Source: Chloroflexota bacterium
GTDB taxonomy: Bacteria > Chloroflexota > UBA11872
Length of the DNA stretch: 64,000 bases
Assembly: GCA_026707585.1 (NCBI GenBank)
Contig: JAPOWQ010000074.1
Coordinates: forward strand, 62,001-126,000
Reading direction: 5' to 3'
Shown here: piece after piece, positions 33,310 through 42,391 of the stretch
Numbering within the stretch: the stretch's first letter is position 1
How the letters are laid out: each line of letters opens with the position of its first letter
The notes under the pieces: model-generated
Told to the model about the DNA's origin: nothing
Database searches by the model: none
Seen by the model: the letters and a program-made list of their open reading frames with translations, nothing else
Program-made: the position numbers and the translations under genes

Positions 33310-35820
33310 ATGCCGGCGGATGGGGAACGTAGCGCGTATCGGTTGGTGAGGGGCGTGCCCAAGAGTCGGCTGTTTGCCATCGCAGCGATCGCGTGCCTCC
33401 TGTTTGCCGGGTTTACCGCCCCGATTCGGGCATTGGCGTGCGGGTCCGAGGTCGGCGTTGTCCTGTCCGACGGCTGCATGTTCACTATCACGGGCAGCGA
33501 CACGCCTGACCCAGCTGACGGGTTTGCGGTGACCAACGTGGACGATGTGCCGCTCTGGGACTTCGTGCAGGCCAGAGACCTGCAGGCGATCGGCTACCCG
33601 ATCAGTCAGCGCTGGACGAGCGGACCGTTCACGCTGCAGGCATTTCAGAAGGTGATCCTGCAATGGGATCCGGGCCGGGAGCGGATGAACTTCTACAACA
33701 CGCTGGACGTGTTGGCGAATCGCTTTCCGCAGTTTGAACTGCCCAATGTGCCGCGCCACCAAGTGCTGGCCGAGGACGCCGGGCAGGACTTTGCCACCGT
33801 TACCAGGAACCACCTGGCACTTCTTGAGGCGAACGCCAAGATCAAGGCGCGGTTTCTGGCGGAGCCGGACTGGCTGAACCTCTACGGATTGCCCATTCGA
33901 TATGAGAACCGCGAGGTTGACGGGAATCCGAATGGCCTGCAGGTCCTGCGTACACAACGGACGGTGTTCGAGATCTGGAACGTGCCGGCGCCAGGAACGA
34001 CTCCGGGAAACGTGCAGTTTCAGAACGTTCCCGACAAGGTTAAGAAGCTCGACAATGTGATTATCCCCAATGCGGCGAAGGATCCGGCTGCCACCTATGT
34101 GCCGCCGCCTGAGATTACGACTACCGATGAAGCGCAACCAAGCGGCACCCTTTCGCCGCGCGCTGCGCAGGCGATTGCCGGATTGGATTGGGTCCAAGAC
34201 GGAGTAACGCCACCTGAACAGCGAGCCCTGGACGAACTGAATGCGCTGGGGATCGTCTCGCAAGATCTCTTGCTTCATATCTTTCAGTTTATATGGGTTG
34301 GAGGAATCCACAGCCCACCCAGCGAGCGCGACATTCGAGTCCTACGAATCCTCGTAGAGATTGCGGGCTTGCCCTGGATTCAAGATGGCATCGTGGACAA
34401 TGAGCACGAAGCCATCCAGGCTGAGTTCGATCTTCGAACCGAGGGCATCCGGGTAATAAACGGACTTGATTGGGTACAGGATGAAGTCAGTGACATCGAA
34501 GCGACCGCTATTGGGCATTTGGAGAGGCTCCTGGATCACTCCAGCGAACTGCTCGTACACATAGTTCGGAATGTTTGGGTTGATGGCATACATACTCAGC
34601 CCACAGAACAGAATATGGCAAATCTCGAGTTGCTCGCGGCAATCGCCGAGATACCGTGGATTAGCAGCAAGTTACAAGCAGGCGACCACGCCCAGTTCTT
34701 GCTCTACTTCGACCTTGGCAACGGCTGGGCCACGCAATTTCGACGCCTGCTTGCAAAGCCCTGGGCCCAGGATGGCCTGGTGAGACCTGAGGAACAGGTC
34801 ATTCGCCATCTACGCACGATAGCGACCGTTCAAGACGAGGGGCCTGAAGACGATCACGTAGCAGGCGTCGCGCAAGCCATCATCGACATGCCGTTCTTGC
34901 AGTCAATCGAGGGGCATGATCCAGTCGCGCTGCGAAGTTTGATGCACATTAGATTCTGGGACTATAACTATTTTCCACATATTGTCTTCCACTACCAGAA
35001 TCGAGGCGGCATCAATGATCGAGACACCCAGATTATCGCCGTTCTCGATGAAATCGTCAATCGAGACAACTCCCTGCTGCACAAGTTCCTGAACGAGGAC
35101 GGCGTATCGCTTGAGAATCGAACGATCACCCTGCCGCGCTCCGGCACCATGCACATCGGAATCGTCCGTCTCAAGCGGGGGCGGTCGCAGACCATGGAGC
35201 TGCTTGAGCGATCTATACGGCAGGTAGAGGAGGTCATGAACGAGCCGTATCCAGCGAACTATATTGCGTTGCTAGTATCCGACACGGTCAAGCCACACGG
35301 CGGCTGGTACTATCATGGGACACATATCACGATGCAACCCGGATACGAAACGCCTTCGCACTATTTCACCGACTATCTCGAAGGACTTCTGACACATGAG
35401 GTTGCCCATTACTACTGGCACTCCTGCCCCAGCTGGCTCTGCGAGGGTGGTGCGGTTTTTGTGGAAATTAGAACTGGCGTCCTGGGCTCCGGAAGGCTGC
35501 GAGATCTTGCACATAAGTGTTCAGAAACGAGTGTGCAGGATATTACCTTAGACCACAGTACAAACTGCCAGTACTTTCTGGGCGCACGGATGCTTCAAGA
35601 TCTCTACTTCATTCTGGGTGAAGATCTATTTCAAGTCGGATTGCAGCGACTGTATCACGCCACGCAAGGCCGCGAGGGACCGGAAAGCTGTGAGGGGATA
35701 GAGATTGGCCTATGCTATTTGCGGTATGCCTTTACTCAAGACACAACACCTGAAGCCGCAGCCACGGCCGAGGAGTTCATCACTCGCTGGTACCACGGAT
35801 ACTCTTCGAGATTTAACTGA
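33310..35820 (+). CDS. Secreted zinc metallopeptidase-like protein with W-x-Q-D-G repeats
   Basis: 836 residues from ATG 33310 (the frame is open from 33085, but the Arg-rich extension is rejected). Signal peptide (LFAIAAIACLLFAGF ... ALAC), an N-terminal region of about 270 residues, then five or six repeats of about 60-90 residues around GLDWVQDGV-x-x-x-E (near 34180, 34375, 34465, 34660, 34760 and a weak one at 34890). The catalytic part has HEVAH (696-700) and WLCEGGA with Glu712 as third zinc ligand, a gluzincin-like arrangement with short spacing. Base composition becomes visibly A/T-richer after about 34250 than in neighbouring genes, hinting at transfer of this portion. Probably an extracellular protease of unknown target. 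Confidence 0.75.
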   Translation: MPADGERSAYRLVRGVPKSRLFAIAAIACLLFAGFTAPIRALACGSEVGVVLSDGCMFTITGSDTPDPADGFAVTNVDDVPLWDFVQARDLQAIGYPISQRWTSGPFTLQAFQKVILQWDPGRERMNFYNTLDVLANRFPQFELPNVPRHQVLAEDAGQDFATVTRNHLALLEANAKIKARFLAEPDWLNLYGLPIRYENREVDGNPNGLQVLRTQRTVFEIWNVPAPGTTPGNVQFQNVPDKVKKLDNVIIPNAAKDPAATYVPPPEITTTDEAQPSGTLSPRAAQAIAGLDWVQDGVTPPEQRALDELNALGIVSQDLLLHIFQFIWVGGIHSPPSERDIRVLRILVEIAGLPWIQDGIVDNEHEAIQAEFDLRTEGIRVINGLDWVQDEVSDIEATAIGHLERLLDHSSELLVHIVRNVWVDGIHTQPTEQNMANLELLAAIAEIPWISSKLQAGDHAQFLLYFDLGNGWATQFRRLLAKPWAQDGLVRPEEQVIRHLRTIATVQDEGPEDDHVAGVAQAIIDMPFLQSIEGHDPVALRSLMHIRFWDYNYFPHIVFHYQNRGGINDRDTQIIAVLDEIVNRDNSLLHKFLNEDGVSLENRTITLPRSGTMHIGIVRLKRGRSQTMELLERSIRQVEEVMNEPYPANYIALLVSDTVKPHGGWYYHGTHITMQPGYETPSHYFTDYLEGLLTHEVAHYYWHSCPSWLCEGGAVFVEIRTGVLGSGRLRDLAHKCSETSVQDITLDHSTNCQYFLGARMLQDLYFILGEDLFQVGLQRLYHATQGREGPESCEGIEIGLCYLRYAFTQDTTPEAAATAEEFITRWYHGYSSRFN

Positions 35821-35859
35821 CCGACCACTCCCTCGTAGGCTCTGGCGGCGGTTGGTCCA

Positions 35860-37125
35860 GTGAACGTAGACTCCGCTCTGGAGGTTCGTTCGTGCAAAGT
35901 CGAAACCGTGACGAGTGCCCACGTAGCTAGCCCTGGCGCAACAGACAGGCGCCTGACCCTGCTCGCGCACTTGCATATGCAGCGGGACATTACAGCGGAG
36001 CGGCTTGAGTACCGGGAGCCGATGGCGGATTTTCCGGGGCGGCAGGTGGATATTCCGAAGCTGAAACGCGGCGGGGTGGGTTGCATCTGGCTGTCCGAGG
36101 GGGCGCCGGGCGAGTTCACGGTGGATCCCATGCGCGCCCTGCACGCCACCGTGCAGCCGAGTACTCAGATGTTCCGGCGGACGTTTTTCGAGGGAGCATC
36201 GGGCGTGCAGCGGTTGCTGCGAGGATTCGACGCGGTGCGGCGGTTGTGCGCGGGGTCGGAGGACCTGGAGTTCGTGACGTCGACGCCTGAGATTCGCGCG
36301 GCGGCGGCCGCGGGAAAGACCGCCGTGCTGATCCATACCGAGAATCTGCTGATGGCCGAGGATCTGTCGATGCTGCGGGCCTATCACGAGCTTGGTCTGC
36401 GGGTGACGGGGCTGGTGCATGGGGCGCCGCAGAGCTGGATCGACTGCGACTGCGAGCAGCACGTGCCGAGTGGGTTGACGGACTTTGGCCGCGAGGTGGT
36501 TCGCGAGCTGAACCGCCTAGGGATCCTGATGGACGTGTCGCACGCGTCGATGAGCGCTATCGATCACGTGCTGGAGGAGAGCCGGGATCCGATTGTGGCC
36601 TCGCACTCGAATCCGAAGGCGATTAGCCCGATTCAGCGCAACCTGACGGATGACCACATTCGCAGGATTGCGGACGGCGGGGGCGTGGTGGGCATCCATT
36701 GCTCGTCGGCGTTTGTGGACATCGAGTGCCAGCGCGGGCGCGGGGAGGGGCCGGGCATAAGCGCCTCGGAACGTGAGCGCGGGATGCAGCTGCTGGACGA
36801 CGTGAGGTCGGGCCGGCTGGATCCGTTCGCGGCGGAGGCCGGTGCTCGTAAGGGCGCAGCAAAGCCGCTGTACCAGAGATTTCCCACGGTGGGGTTGGAT
36901 GCGCTGGTGGACGTGGTGGATTACATGGTGAACGTGGCGGGCTATGAGCACGTGGGGATTGGAACGGATTTCGAGTTCCTGGAAGATGTAATCGAGGGCT
37001 TTTCCGGCGCGCACGAGACGCCGCAGTTGCTGGACGCGCTGGAGGCGCGGGGCTATAGCGGGCGGCAGGTGGACGCGATCGCCGGCGAGAACTTTATGCG
37101 GGTGATGGCGGAGGTGATCGACTAG
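35860..37125 (+). CDS. Membrane dipeptidase-like protein (peptidase M19 family)
   Basis: 421 residues, start GTG 35860. M19 hallmarks: IHTEN...LSMLRAYHELGLRVTGLVH, MDVSH, ASHSNPK, and a late HVGIGTDFE. The N-terminal metal motif, normally DGHND, is altered to AHLHMQRD, so the usual H-x-D is not present as such and one zinc site may differ; activity on dipeptides is therefore uncertain. No obvious signal peptide, unlike the eukaryotic membrane enzyme. It ends in a 4-base overlap (CTAG) with the convergent flavoprotein gene. Confidence 0.8.
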   Translation: MNVDSALEVRSCKVETVTSAHVASPGATDRRLTLLAHLHMQRDITAERLEYREPMADFPGRQVDIPKLKRGGVGCIWLSEGAPGEFTVDPMRALHATVQPSTQMFRRTFFEGASGVQRLLRGFDAVRRLCAGSEDLEFVTSTPEIRAAAAAGKTAVLIHTENLLMAEDLSMLRAYHELGLRVTGLVHGAPQSWIDCDCEQHVPSGLTDFGREVVRELNRLGILMDVSHASMSAIDHVLEESRDPIVASHSNPKAISPIQRNLTDDHIRRIADGGGVVGIHCSSAFVDIECQRGRGEGPGISASERERGMQLLDDVRSGRLDPFAAEAGARKGAAKPLYQRFPTVGLDALVDVVDYMVNVAGYEHVGIGTDFEFLEDVIEGFSGAHETPQLLDALEARGYSGRQVDAIAGENFMRVMAEVID

Positions 37126-38513
37126 GGAGACAGGGCGCTGGCGGCGGCTTCGCGGCCGGCGATGCGGCCGAAGGCGAGGGCCATGGAGAGGCCGCCGGTG
37201 TAGCCGCGGGTGTAGATACCGCCGGCGTCGGCTCCTGCGGCGTAGAGGCCGCCGAGCGGGCGGCCGGTTGAGTCGAGCACCTGGGTCAAGGCGTCGATGC
37301 GCACGCCGCCGTAGGTAACGGTGATGCCGGGCAGGAAGCGGATGGCGTAGAAGGGCGGCTGGGTCAGGGGTTGCAGATCGCTGGCGCGGGGAATGGGGAG
37401 CATGGTTGGGTCGCCGGCGTCGGCCGCGGCGTTGTAGGCGGCGATGGTGGCCAGCAACGGGGCACGCGCGACGCCCCAGGCCGTGGACATCTGCTGCGCA
37501 ATCGCATCGAGTGAGGGTCCCTCCAGGATTTCAGTCCCCACGGACCTGACCGTTTCAAGCGCGGCCGAGCCAATCTGGCTGGCAGCGTCGGCCTCGCTGT
37601 AGATCATGAAGCCCAGCGCCTCGGGCTGGTGGGGGAGAGCGTGGACGCTGACTTCGTCGCTCTCGGACTCGTCGACGTAGCGTTCGCCGCGGAGGTTGAC
37701 GAGAATCGCGCCGGGCAGTGCCCCGCCAAGGTGCACGCGCGGGAATGACGGGAAGTCAACGACGGCAGGCGGAGCCACGACACGATGGCCGTAAAAGCGG
37801 CCGAATGGACCGGCGGATCCGGCGCCGGCGGCCAGGGCGGCCTGGAAGGCCTCGCCAGTGCTGTAGGGATTGGCGCGCAGGATCATGCGGTCGCTGTTGG
37901 GGCCGAAGTAGCGGGCGCGAAGCTCGGAGCTGCCCTGGAAGCCGCCGGTGGCCATGACCGTGGCCCTAGCGTTGATGCGGACGCGTCCGTTGGGGCCTCG
38001 CGCTTCGGCGCCGACGACGCGTCCGGCGGCGTCCTGAAGGAATGCGCGGATGGAGGTTTCGGTGAAAATATGCCCGCCCGCTGCCGCGATGTTGGCCGTG
38101 AGTCGATCCATGGCAGCTCGCGGATTGGAACGGCCGTCATCGCGGCGCTCGAGCTGGAAGGCCACATAGGGGAATGGCGGGTTCCAGCCGCTTTCGCCGA
38201 ACTCAAAGGGATCCAGGCGAACGTCCTGGGTGCGAAGCCACTGGATGGCTTCCGGATAGGTGGTGACCAGAGCCTTGCCGAGGGTTGGGTCGCCGCCGGG
38301 TTGGACGGAGAGCCAGCCTGCGAGGTCGCGGGCTGTCCAGACGATGCCGGCGGAGACGGCGGAGGAGCCGCCGGTTTCAGGACCTTTCTCGAGGACGATT
38401 ACCCGGGCGCCGGCTTCCTGGGCCGTGCGAGCGGCGGTGAGGCCGGCGATGCCGGCGCCGCAGACCAGGACGTCTGTTTCCACGCTGGGGAGGCCGGTCA
38501 TGGGAGCGTCCAT
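37122..38513 (-). CDS. FAD-dependent oxidoreductase (fumarate reductase/succinate dehydrogenase flavoprotein family)
   Basis: 463 residues. N-terminal Rossmann motif VLVCGAGIAGLTAA (GxGxxG) followed by VLEKGPETGGSS, the FAD_binding_2 signature; a C-terminal GGVRIDALTQVL ... GLYAAGADAGGIYTRGYTGG closes the FAD site. Family members reduce or dehydrogenate C=C bonds (fumarate, urocanate, ketosteroids). Its start overlaps the stop of the upstream dehydrogenase gene by 16 bases, so they are translationally coupled. With that gene and the thiamine enzyme it forms a three-gene operon of unknown substrate. Confidence 0.85.
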   Translation of the reverse strand: MDAPMTGLPSVETDVLVCGAGIAGLTAARTAQEAGARVIVLEKGPETGGSSAVSAGIVWTARDLAGWLSVQPGGDPTLGKALVTTYPEAIQWLRTQDVRLDPFEFGESGWNPPFPYVAFQLERRDDGRSNPRAAMDRLTANIAAAGGHIFTETSIRAFLQDAAGRVVGAEARGPNGRVRINARATVMATGGFQGSSELRARYFGPNSDRMILRANPYSTGEAFQAALAAGAGSAGPFGRFYGHRVVAPPAVVDFPSFPRVHLGGALPGAILVNLRGERYVDESESDEVSVHALPHQPEALGFMIYSEADAASQIGSAALETVRSVGTEILEGPSLDAIAQQMSTAWGVARAPLLATIAAYNAAADAGDPTMLPIPRASDLQPLTQPPFYAIRFLPGITVTYGGVRIDALTQVLDSTGRPLGGLYAAGADAGGIYTRGYTGGLSMALAFGRIAGREAAASALSP

Positions 38514-39604
38514 TCACCGCGGGTCGGGACAGGCTCGGCACGGCCGCTGGCGGCGGATCGGTAGGCGGCGTGAACGACTCGGAGGGCCTGGAGGGCATCG
38601 AGGGTCGAGGTTGGCGGATCGCCACGGCCCGCCGCCGCCAGCAGCGCCTCGTGCATGAGGGTGTCGTAGCCGGTAATGAAGTCGGAGTCGTAGTCGATGC
38701 GTTCGCGGGGCCGGTCGGCGTGGGCGGGCAGGTTGCTGTAGCAGGTGAGCGGGGTGCCCTCGTGGGGGTCGATCTGGAGCCAGCCGTTCTCGCCCCAGAC
38801 CTTGAAGAGGGCCTGCTTGTCGTCGGCGACGTCGTGCTGGTCCAGGTAGTAGGCCGAAGTGAGCGAGGCCAGCATGCCGTTGTCGTAGCGGAGGGTGAGG
38901 ACGGCGGAGTCCTCGACGTCGATGGGCTGGCCGCCGGCCACGTTGGTCATGGCGGTGACTTCGACGATGTCGTGGCCAGTCACGACGTGCAGCATGTCGA
39001 CGAAGTGGATGCCGAGCCAGGAGAGGTGGCCGCCGCCGCCGCCGCGCTTTTCGAAAAACCAAGTGTTGGAAGAGCCGGTGCGGCGCTGGAGTTGCTCGAC
39101 GTCGCGGATGCGGGCCTGGTCGGCGATGTAGTGGGCGGTGACGCCGTAGAGCGTTCCCAGGCGGCCCTCGTCGCGAACGATGCGGGCAGCATCGCGAACG
39201 GCGGGTTGCTGGCTGCCGGCGAAGGCGAGCAGGAGGTGGCGGTCGCAAGCGAGGGCTTTGCGGGCGAGGGGTTCCAGCAGGGAGTCGGAGACGGCGGCCG
39301 GTTTTTCAGTGAGGACGTGGGCGCCGGCGTCGAGCGCGGCGTCGATGATTGGCGGTGAATCGAGCGGTGGGACAGTGATGACCGCCAGTTGGGGTGATTC
39401 GGCGGCGAGGAGTTCGGCGGGGTCTTCGGCGACGGTGCGGACCTTGTCGCCAAGAACGGACAGGATGGAGTCGCGGCGCTCGCCGGCGGGGACGGCGACG
39501 GAGACCGAGGCGGCGCCGTCGTTGGCGGCGAGACGGTCGCGGTAGCCCTGCCAGTGGGCGGCTTCGTCGTTGACGACCAGGACGACGTGGATGCCATCAG
39601 CCAT
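38498..39604 (-). CDS. Gfo/Idh/MocA-family oxidoreductase
   Basis: 368 residues from ATG 39604 with AAGGAG eight bases upstream. NAD(P)-binding N-terminal half with LAVITVPP and the family signature TEKPAA; C-terminal alpha/beta substrate domain (HFVDMLHVVTGHD, EDSAVLTLRYDNG). The usual Gly-rich loop after the first strand is weak (VVLVVNDEAAHW). Such enzymes oxidise sugars, cyclitols or their derivatives. It lies second in the operon with the thiamine enzyme and the flavoprotein. Confidence 0.82.
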   Translation of the reverse strand: MADGIHVVLVVNDEAAHWQGYRDRLAANDGAASVSVAVPAGERRDSILSVLGDKVRTVAEDPAELLAAESPQLAVITVPPLDSPPIIDAALDAGAHVLTEKPAAVSDSLLEPLARKALACDRHLLLAFAGSQQPAVRDAARIVRDEGRLGTLYGVTAHYIADQARIRDVEQLQRRTGSSNTWFFEKRGGGGGHLSWLGIHFVDMLHVVTGHDIVEVTAMTNVAGGQPIDVEDSAVLTLRYDNGMLASLTSAYYLDQHDVADDKQALFKVWGENGWLQIDPHEGTPLTCYSNLPAHADRPRERIDYDSDFITGYDTLMHEALLAAAGRGDPPTSTLDALQALRVVHAAYRSAASGRAEPVPTRGEWTLP

Positions 39605-39636
39605 TGGCGGTTTCTCCTTGGGGATTCGAGCCGCAG

Positions 39637-41322
39637 CTAGCCGTCCCAGGCGCGGGGGGCGATGCCGGCGATGTCGGTTTTTGCGTCGATGACGGCGGGG
39701 CGGTCGGATGAGAGGGCGCGGTCGAGGGCGCCTTCCATTTCGGAGGGGCGGGTGACGGTGATGCCTTCGCAGCCCATGGTTTCGGCGGCGGCGGCCCAGT
39801 CGGCGTCGTTGAGCTTCCAGAGGCGGTCAGAGCCGGGGGTGGCGCCGCCGTAGATGCGTTCGTTGAGCGCCTGTTCCTGGTTGAGGGAGGCGTTGTTGTT
39901 GACGACGGTGACGGTGCGGATGCCGTAGCGGGCGGCGGTGTCGAGCTCGGTGAGGTGGTACCACATGCCGCCATCGCCGGTGAAGCAGACGACCGGGCGG
40001 TCGGGGGCGGCGCACTTGGCGCCGATGGCGGCGGGCAGGCCCCAGCCCAGGGATCCGGCGCAGCGGATGAAGCTCTGGCCGGGCGAGGTGAGGTCGATCA
40101 GGGTTCCGGTCCAGATGCCGGCGTGGCCGGTGTCGGATAGCAGGATGGCGTCAGATGGCAACAGGCGGGTGAGCTCGCCGCAGAGACGCTCAGGGCGCAT
40201 GGGGACCTGGTCGGAGGTCAGAAGCGGTTCGACCCCTGCTTGCCAGGTACGGACGAGGGACTGGACGCGCTGGATCCAGGATTCGCGTGACGCCGGGGGA
40301 GGCGTCGAGTCGGACTCGACCTGACCCAGGAGCCTGCGGAGGCCGGCGCGGGCGTCGGCGAGGAGGCCGACGTTGATGGGGAACGAGCGGCCGAGCTCGG
40401 CGGCGTTAATGTCAAGTTGGACGATACGAGCGCCGGGTCGCGGAAGCTTCCAGATGTTGGTGACCTGTTCGCCCTTGTGACTGCCGATGAAAAAGGCGAG
40501 ATCTACTTCGGCGAAGACTCGGTTGGCGCATTCGCGGGAGTAGGTTCCGGAGACGCCGACCGCGAGCGGATGGTCGGCGGGGAAGGTGTCCTTGGCGTTG
40601 AGGGAGGTGATGACGGGGATGTTGAGGGCTTCGGAGAGCTTGATCAGCTCGTCGCGGGCGCCGGAGGCGCGGACGCCGCCGCCGGCGACGATGACGGGGC
40701 GCGAGGCCTGCACCAGTTCGGCCAAAGCGGCGCGGACGCTGGCCTGATCGGGTTCGGGGCGGAATGGGGGCGTGCGGCGGAAGGGTTCCTCGACGACGAC
40801 GTCGAGGTCGCCTTCGGCCGTCATGATGTCGCCGCCGGTGATTCCCCAGAGATCGAGGTGGGCGGGGCCCGGGGTGCCGGAGACGACTTCGCGCAGGGCC
40901 TGGCGCAGGAAGATGGGGAACTCTTCGAGGGAGGTCACCGGGGTGCTGAACTTGGTCACGGCCTCGAAGGGGGCCGCATGGTCGACTTCCTGGTAGGCGT
41001 GGCGGTTCTGCATGATCTGGCGCAGGCGGCCGGTGAGGGCGATGACGGGCGAGCAGGCCAGGTAGGCGTCCTGGAGGCCGGCGGCCAGGTTGAGCGCTCC
41101 GACCGACTGGGCGCCGCAGACGCCGGCACCGCCGCTAATGCGGGCGTAGCCGTCGGCCATGTAGGCCGCGCCCTTCTCGGTGTGGGCCATGACGGGCTCG
41201 ACGCCGACGCGTTCGAGCTCGGGCATGGTCTCGGGCACGCTGACGGGCATGAAGAAGTAGTGCGTGACGCCGTAGCCGTGGAGGGTTTCGGCGAGGAAGC
41301 GCGCGCCGCTCATCGTGGGCAT
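39637..41322 (-). CDS. Thiamine-diphosphate-dependent enzyme, acetolactate synthase-like
   Basis: 561 residues from ATG 41322; a longer frame to 41391 adds a Lys/Arg-rich tail without support. Catalytic Glu49 in AHTEKGAAYMADGYAR, the central domain (VIVAGGGVRASG), and the C-terminal ThDP motif GDGGMWYHL ... NNN (about 445-475). No regulatory-subunit gene (ilvN) is nearby and the neighbours are not branched-chain genes, so a decarboxylase, ligase or hydrolase acting on another 2-keto substrate is likelier than acetolactate synthase. First gene of the three-gene - strand operon. Confidence 0.85.
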   Translation of the reverse strand: MPTMSGARFLAETLHGYGVTHYFFMPVSVPETMPELERVGVEPVMAHTEKGAAYMADGYARISGGAGVCGAQSVGALNLAAGLQDAYLACSPVIALTGRLRQIMQNRHAYQEVDHAAPFEAVTKFSTPVTSLEEFPIFLRQALREVVSGTPGPAHLDLWGITGGDIMTAEGDLDVVVEEPFRRTPPFRPEPDQASVRAALAELVQASRPVIVAGGGVRASGARDELIKLSEALNIPVITSLNAKDTFPADHPLAVGVSGTYSRECANRVFAEVDLAFFIGSHKGEQVTNIWKLPRPGARIVQLDINAAELGRSFPINVGLLADARAGLRRLLGQVESDSTPPPASRESWIQRVQSLVRTWQAGVEPLLTSDQVPMRPERLCGELTRLLPSDAILLSDTGHAGIWTGTLIDLTSPGQSFIRCAGSLGWGLPAAIGAKCAAPDRPVVCFTGDGGMWYHLTELDTAARYGIRTVTVVNNNASLNQEQALNERIYGGATPGSDRLWKLNDADWAAAAETMGCEGITVTRPSEMEGALDRALSSDRPAVIDAKTDIAGIAPRAWDG

Positions 41323-41834
41323 TGGGGTTCCCTTTTGCTGGTCAGCGCTGGCGTTGCGCTTCGGCCGCTCACGGTACCCGCATCCTGCCACGCGAGGCCT
41401 CTGCGTAAGCCGGGGGGTGCCCGGACGACGCTCACCTCAACCCTTCCCCACGGGAGACCTCTGCGTAACCCGAGACTGGTTGCCCGAAAGACCCCTCACC
41501 GATTTCGGCCGAAGACGCCCGAATCTTTCGGCAGGCTCAGGACAGGTTCTGCCTCTCCCCTTGGAGAGGGTGGAGAGCAACGTCCCGTTGAATAGATTGA
41601 CACCGAACACGGTTGCTCTCCCCCAGGAAGAGGGATTAAGGCGGGCGGACCCTTGAGGACGAGGGGCGGTTTGCGAAGGTCTCCCAGAAGAGGGACTACA
41701 AGCCGCCACCTTGAATAGAGCTAGCCGATTTCAATCAAACACCTGGCGGCGCCTGGCCGTTGTATAGGCAAGACGCGGGCCACGGCGGAGGGGGATTCCG
41801 GGATGCCGTGGGTACGCGGGCTGGGTGACCGGGG
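41323..41834. other. Intergenic region with dispersed repeat, between thiamine enzyme and sigma factor genes
   Basis: 512 bases without a convincing gene. Contains a full copy of the dispersed repeat (41478-41580) plus degenerate fragments on both sides (GGAGACCTCTGCG near 41390 and 41450; CTCCCAGAAGAGGGACTAC near 41680). Confidence 0.6.
41478..41580. repeat. Dispersed intergenic repeat, complete-looking copy
   Basis: Matches 28116-28219 along its length: TTGCCCGAAAGACCCCTCAC ... TTTCGGCCGAAGACG ... CGGCAGGCTCAGGACAGG ... CTCTCCCCTTGGAGAGGGTG. The last part can form a CTCTCC/GGAGAG hairpin. Confidence 0.7.
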
Positions 41835-42365
41835 ATGCCTGAGCTGGAGCTAGGCGAGCTCTACGAGGAGTTTGAGCAGGACATGTTGCGCTTCGGGACG
41901 AGCCTCAGCGGGAGCCGGGACGTAGCCGAGGACCTGGTTCATGAGACCTTTCTGCGAGCGATGGCACACCTGCTGTTGCTGGCGCGGCTGCGGCGGCATC
42001 AGCGCCGGGCGTGGTTGTTCACGACGCTGAAGCGGATTCACCTGGACGAGGCCGCGGCGCGGCAGCGGCGCGAGGCGCTGAGCGCACGGCTTGGTCGCTG
42101 GAACGAGACGGCGGCCGAGGATTCGTACCAGCTTGACGACTTTGCGCTTCTGGACCTGGTGCCGCCGCAGCATCGAGCCCTGGTGGTGCAGCGGTATGTG
42201 GTGGGGATGAGCAGCCAGGAGATTGGCCGTCAGCTACGGGTGCCGGCGGCGACGGTTCGATCGCGGTTGCACCAGGCGACGAAGCAGATACGGGAACGGG
42301 AACGCGACGGCGGCGATGACTTTCGAAAGCCGAGAACCGGGAAGCACTGCGCGTCGCCCGAATAG
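41835..42365 (+). CDS. ECF-type RNA polymerase sigma factor
   Basis: 176 residues. Region 2 (about 8-75) with SRDVAEDLVHETFLRAM (core binding) and FTTLKRIHLDE; region 4 (about 105-160) with LDLVPPQHRALVVQRYVVGMS, then SSQEIGRQLRVPAATVRSRLHQATK, a helix-turn-helix for -35 recognition. No anti-sigma gene with a typical zinc or membrane domain follows; instead an unknown repeat protein starts 26 bases on and may be its regulator or main target. Confidence 0.88.
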   Translation: MPELELGELYEEFEQDMLRFGTSLSGSRDVAEDLVHETFLRAMAHLLLLARLRRHQRRAWLFTTLKRIHLDEAAARQRREALSARLGRWNETAAEDSYQLDDFALLDLVPPQHRALVVQRYVVGMSSQEIGRQLRVPAATVRSRLHQATKQIRERERDGGDDFRKPRTGKHCASPE

Positions 42366-42391
42366 GAGTGACGCGAGAAGGGAGCAGGCAG

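Noticed and set aside
39637-41322. Calling the thiamine enzyme ilvB
   Set aside because: No ilvN and no branched-chain neighbours; family level only.
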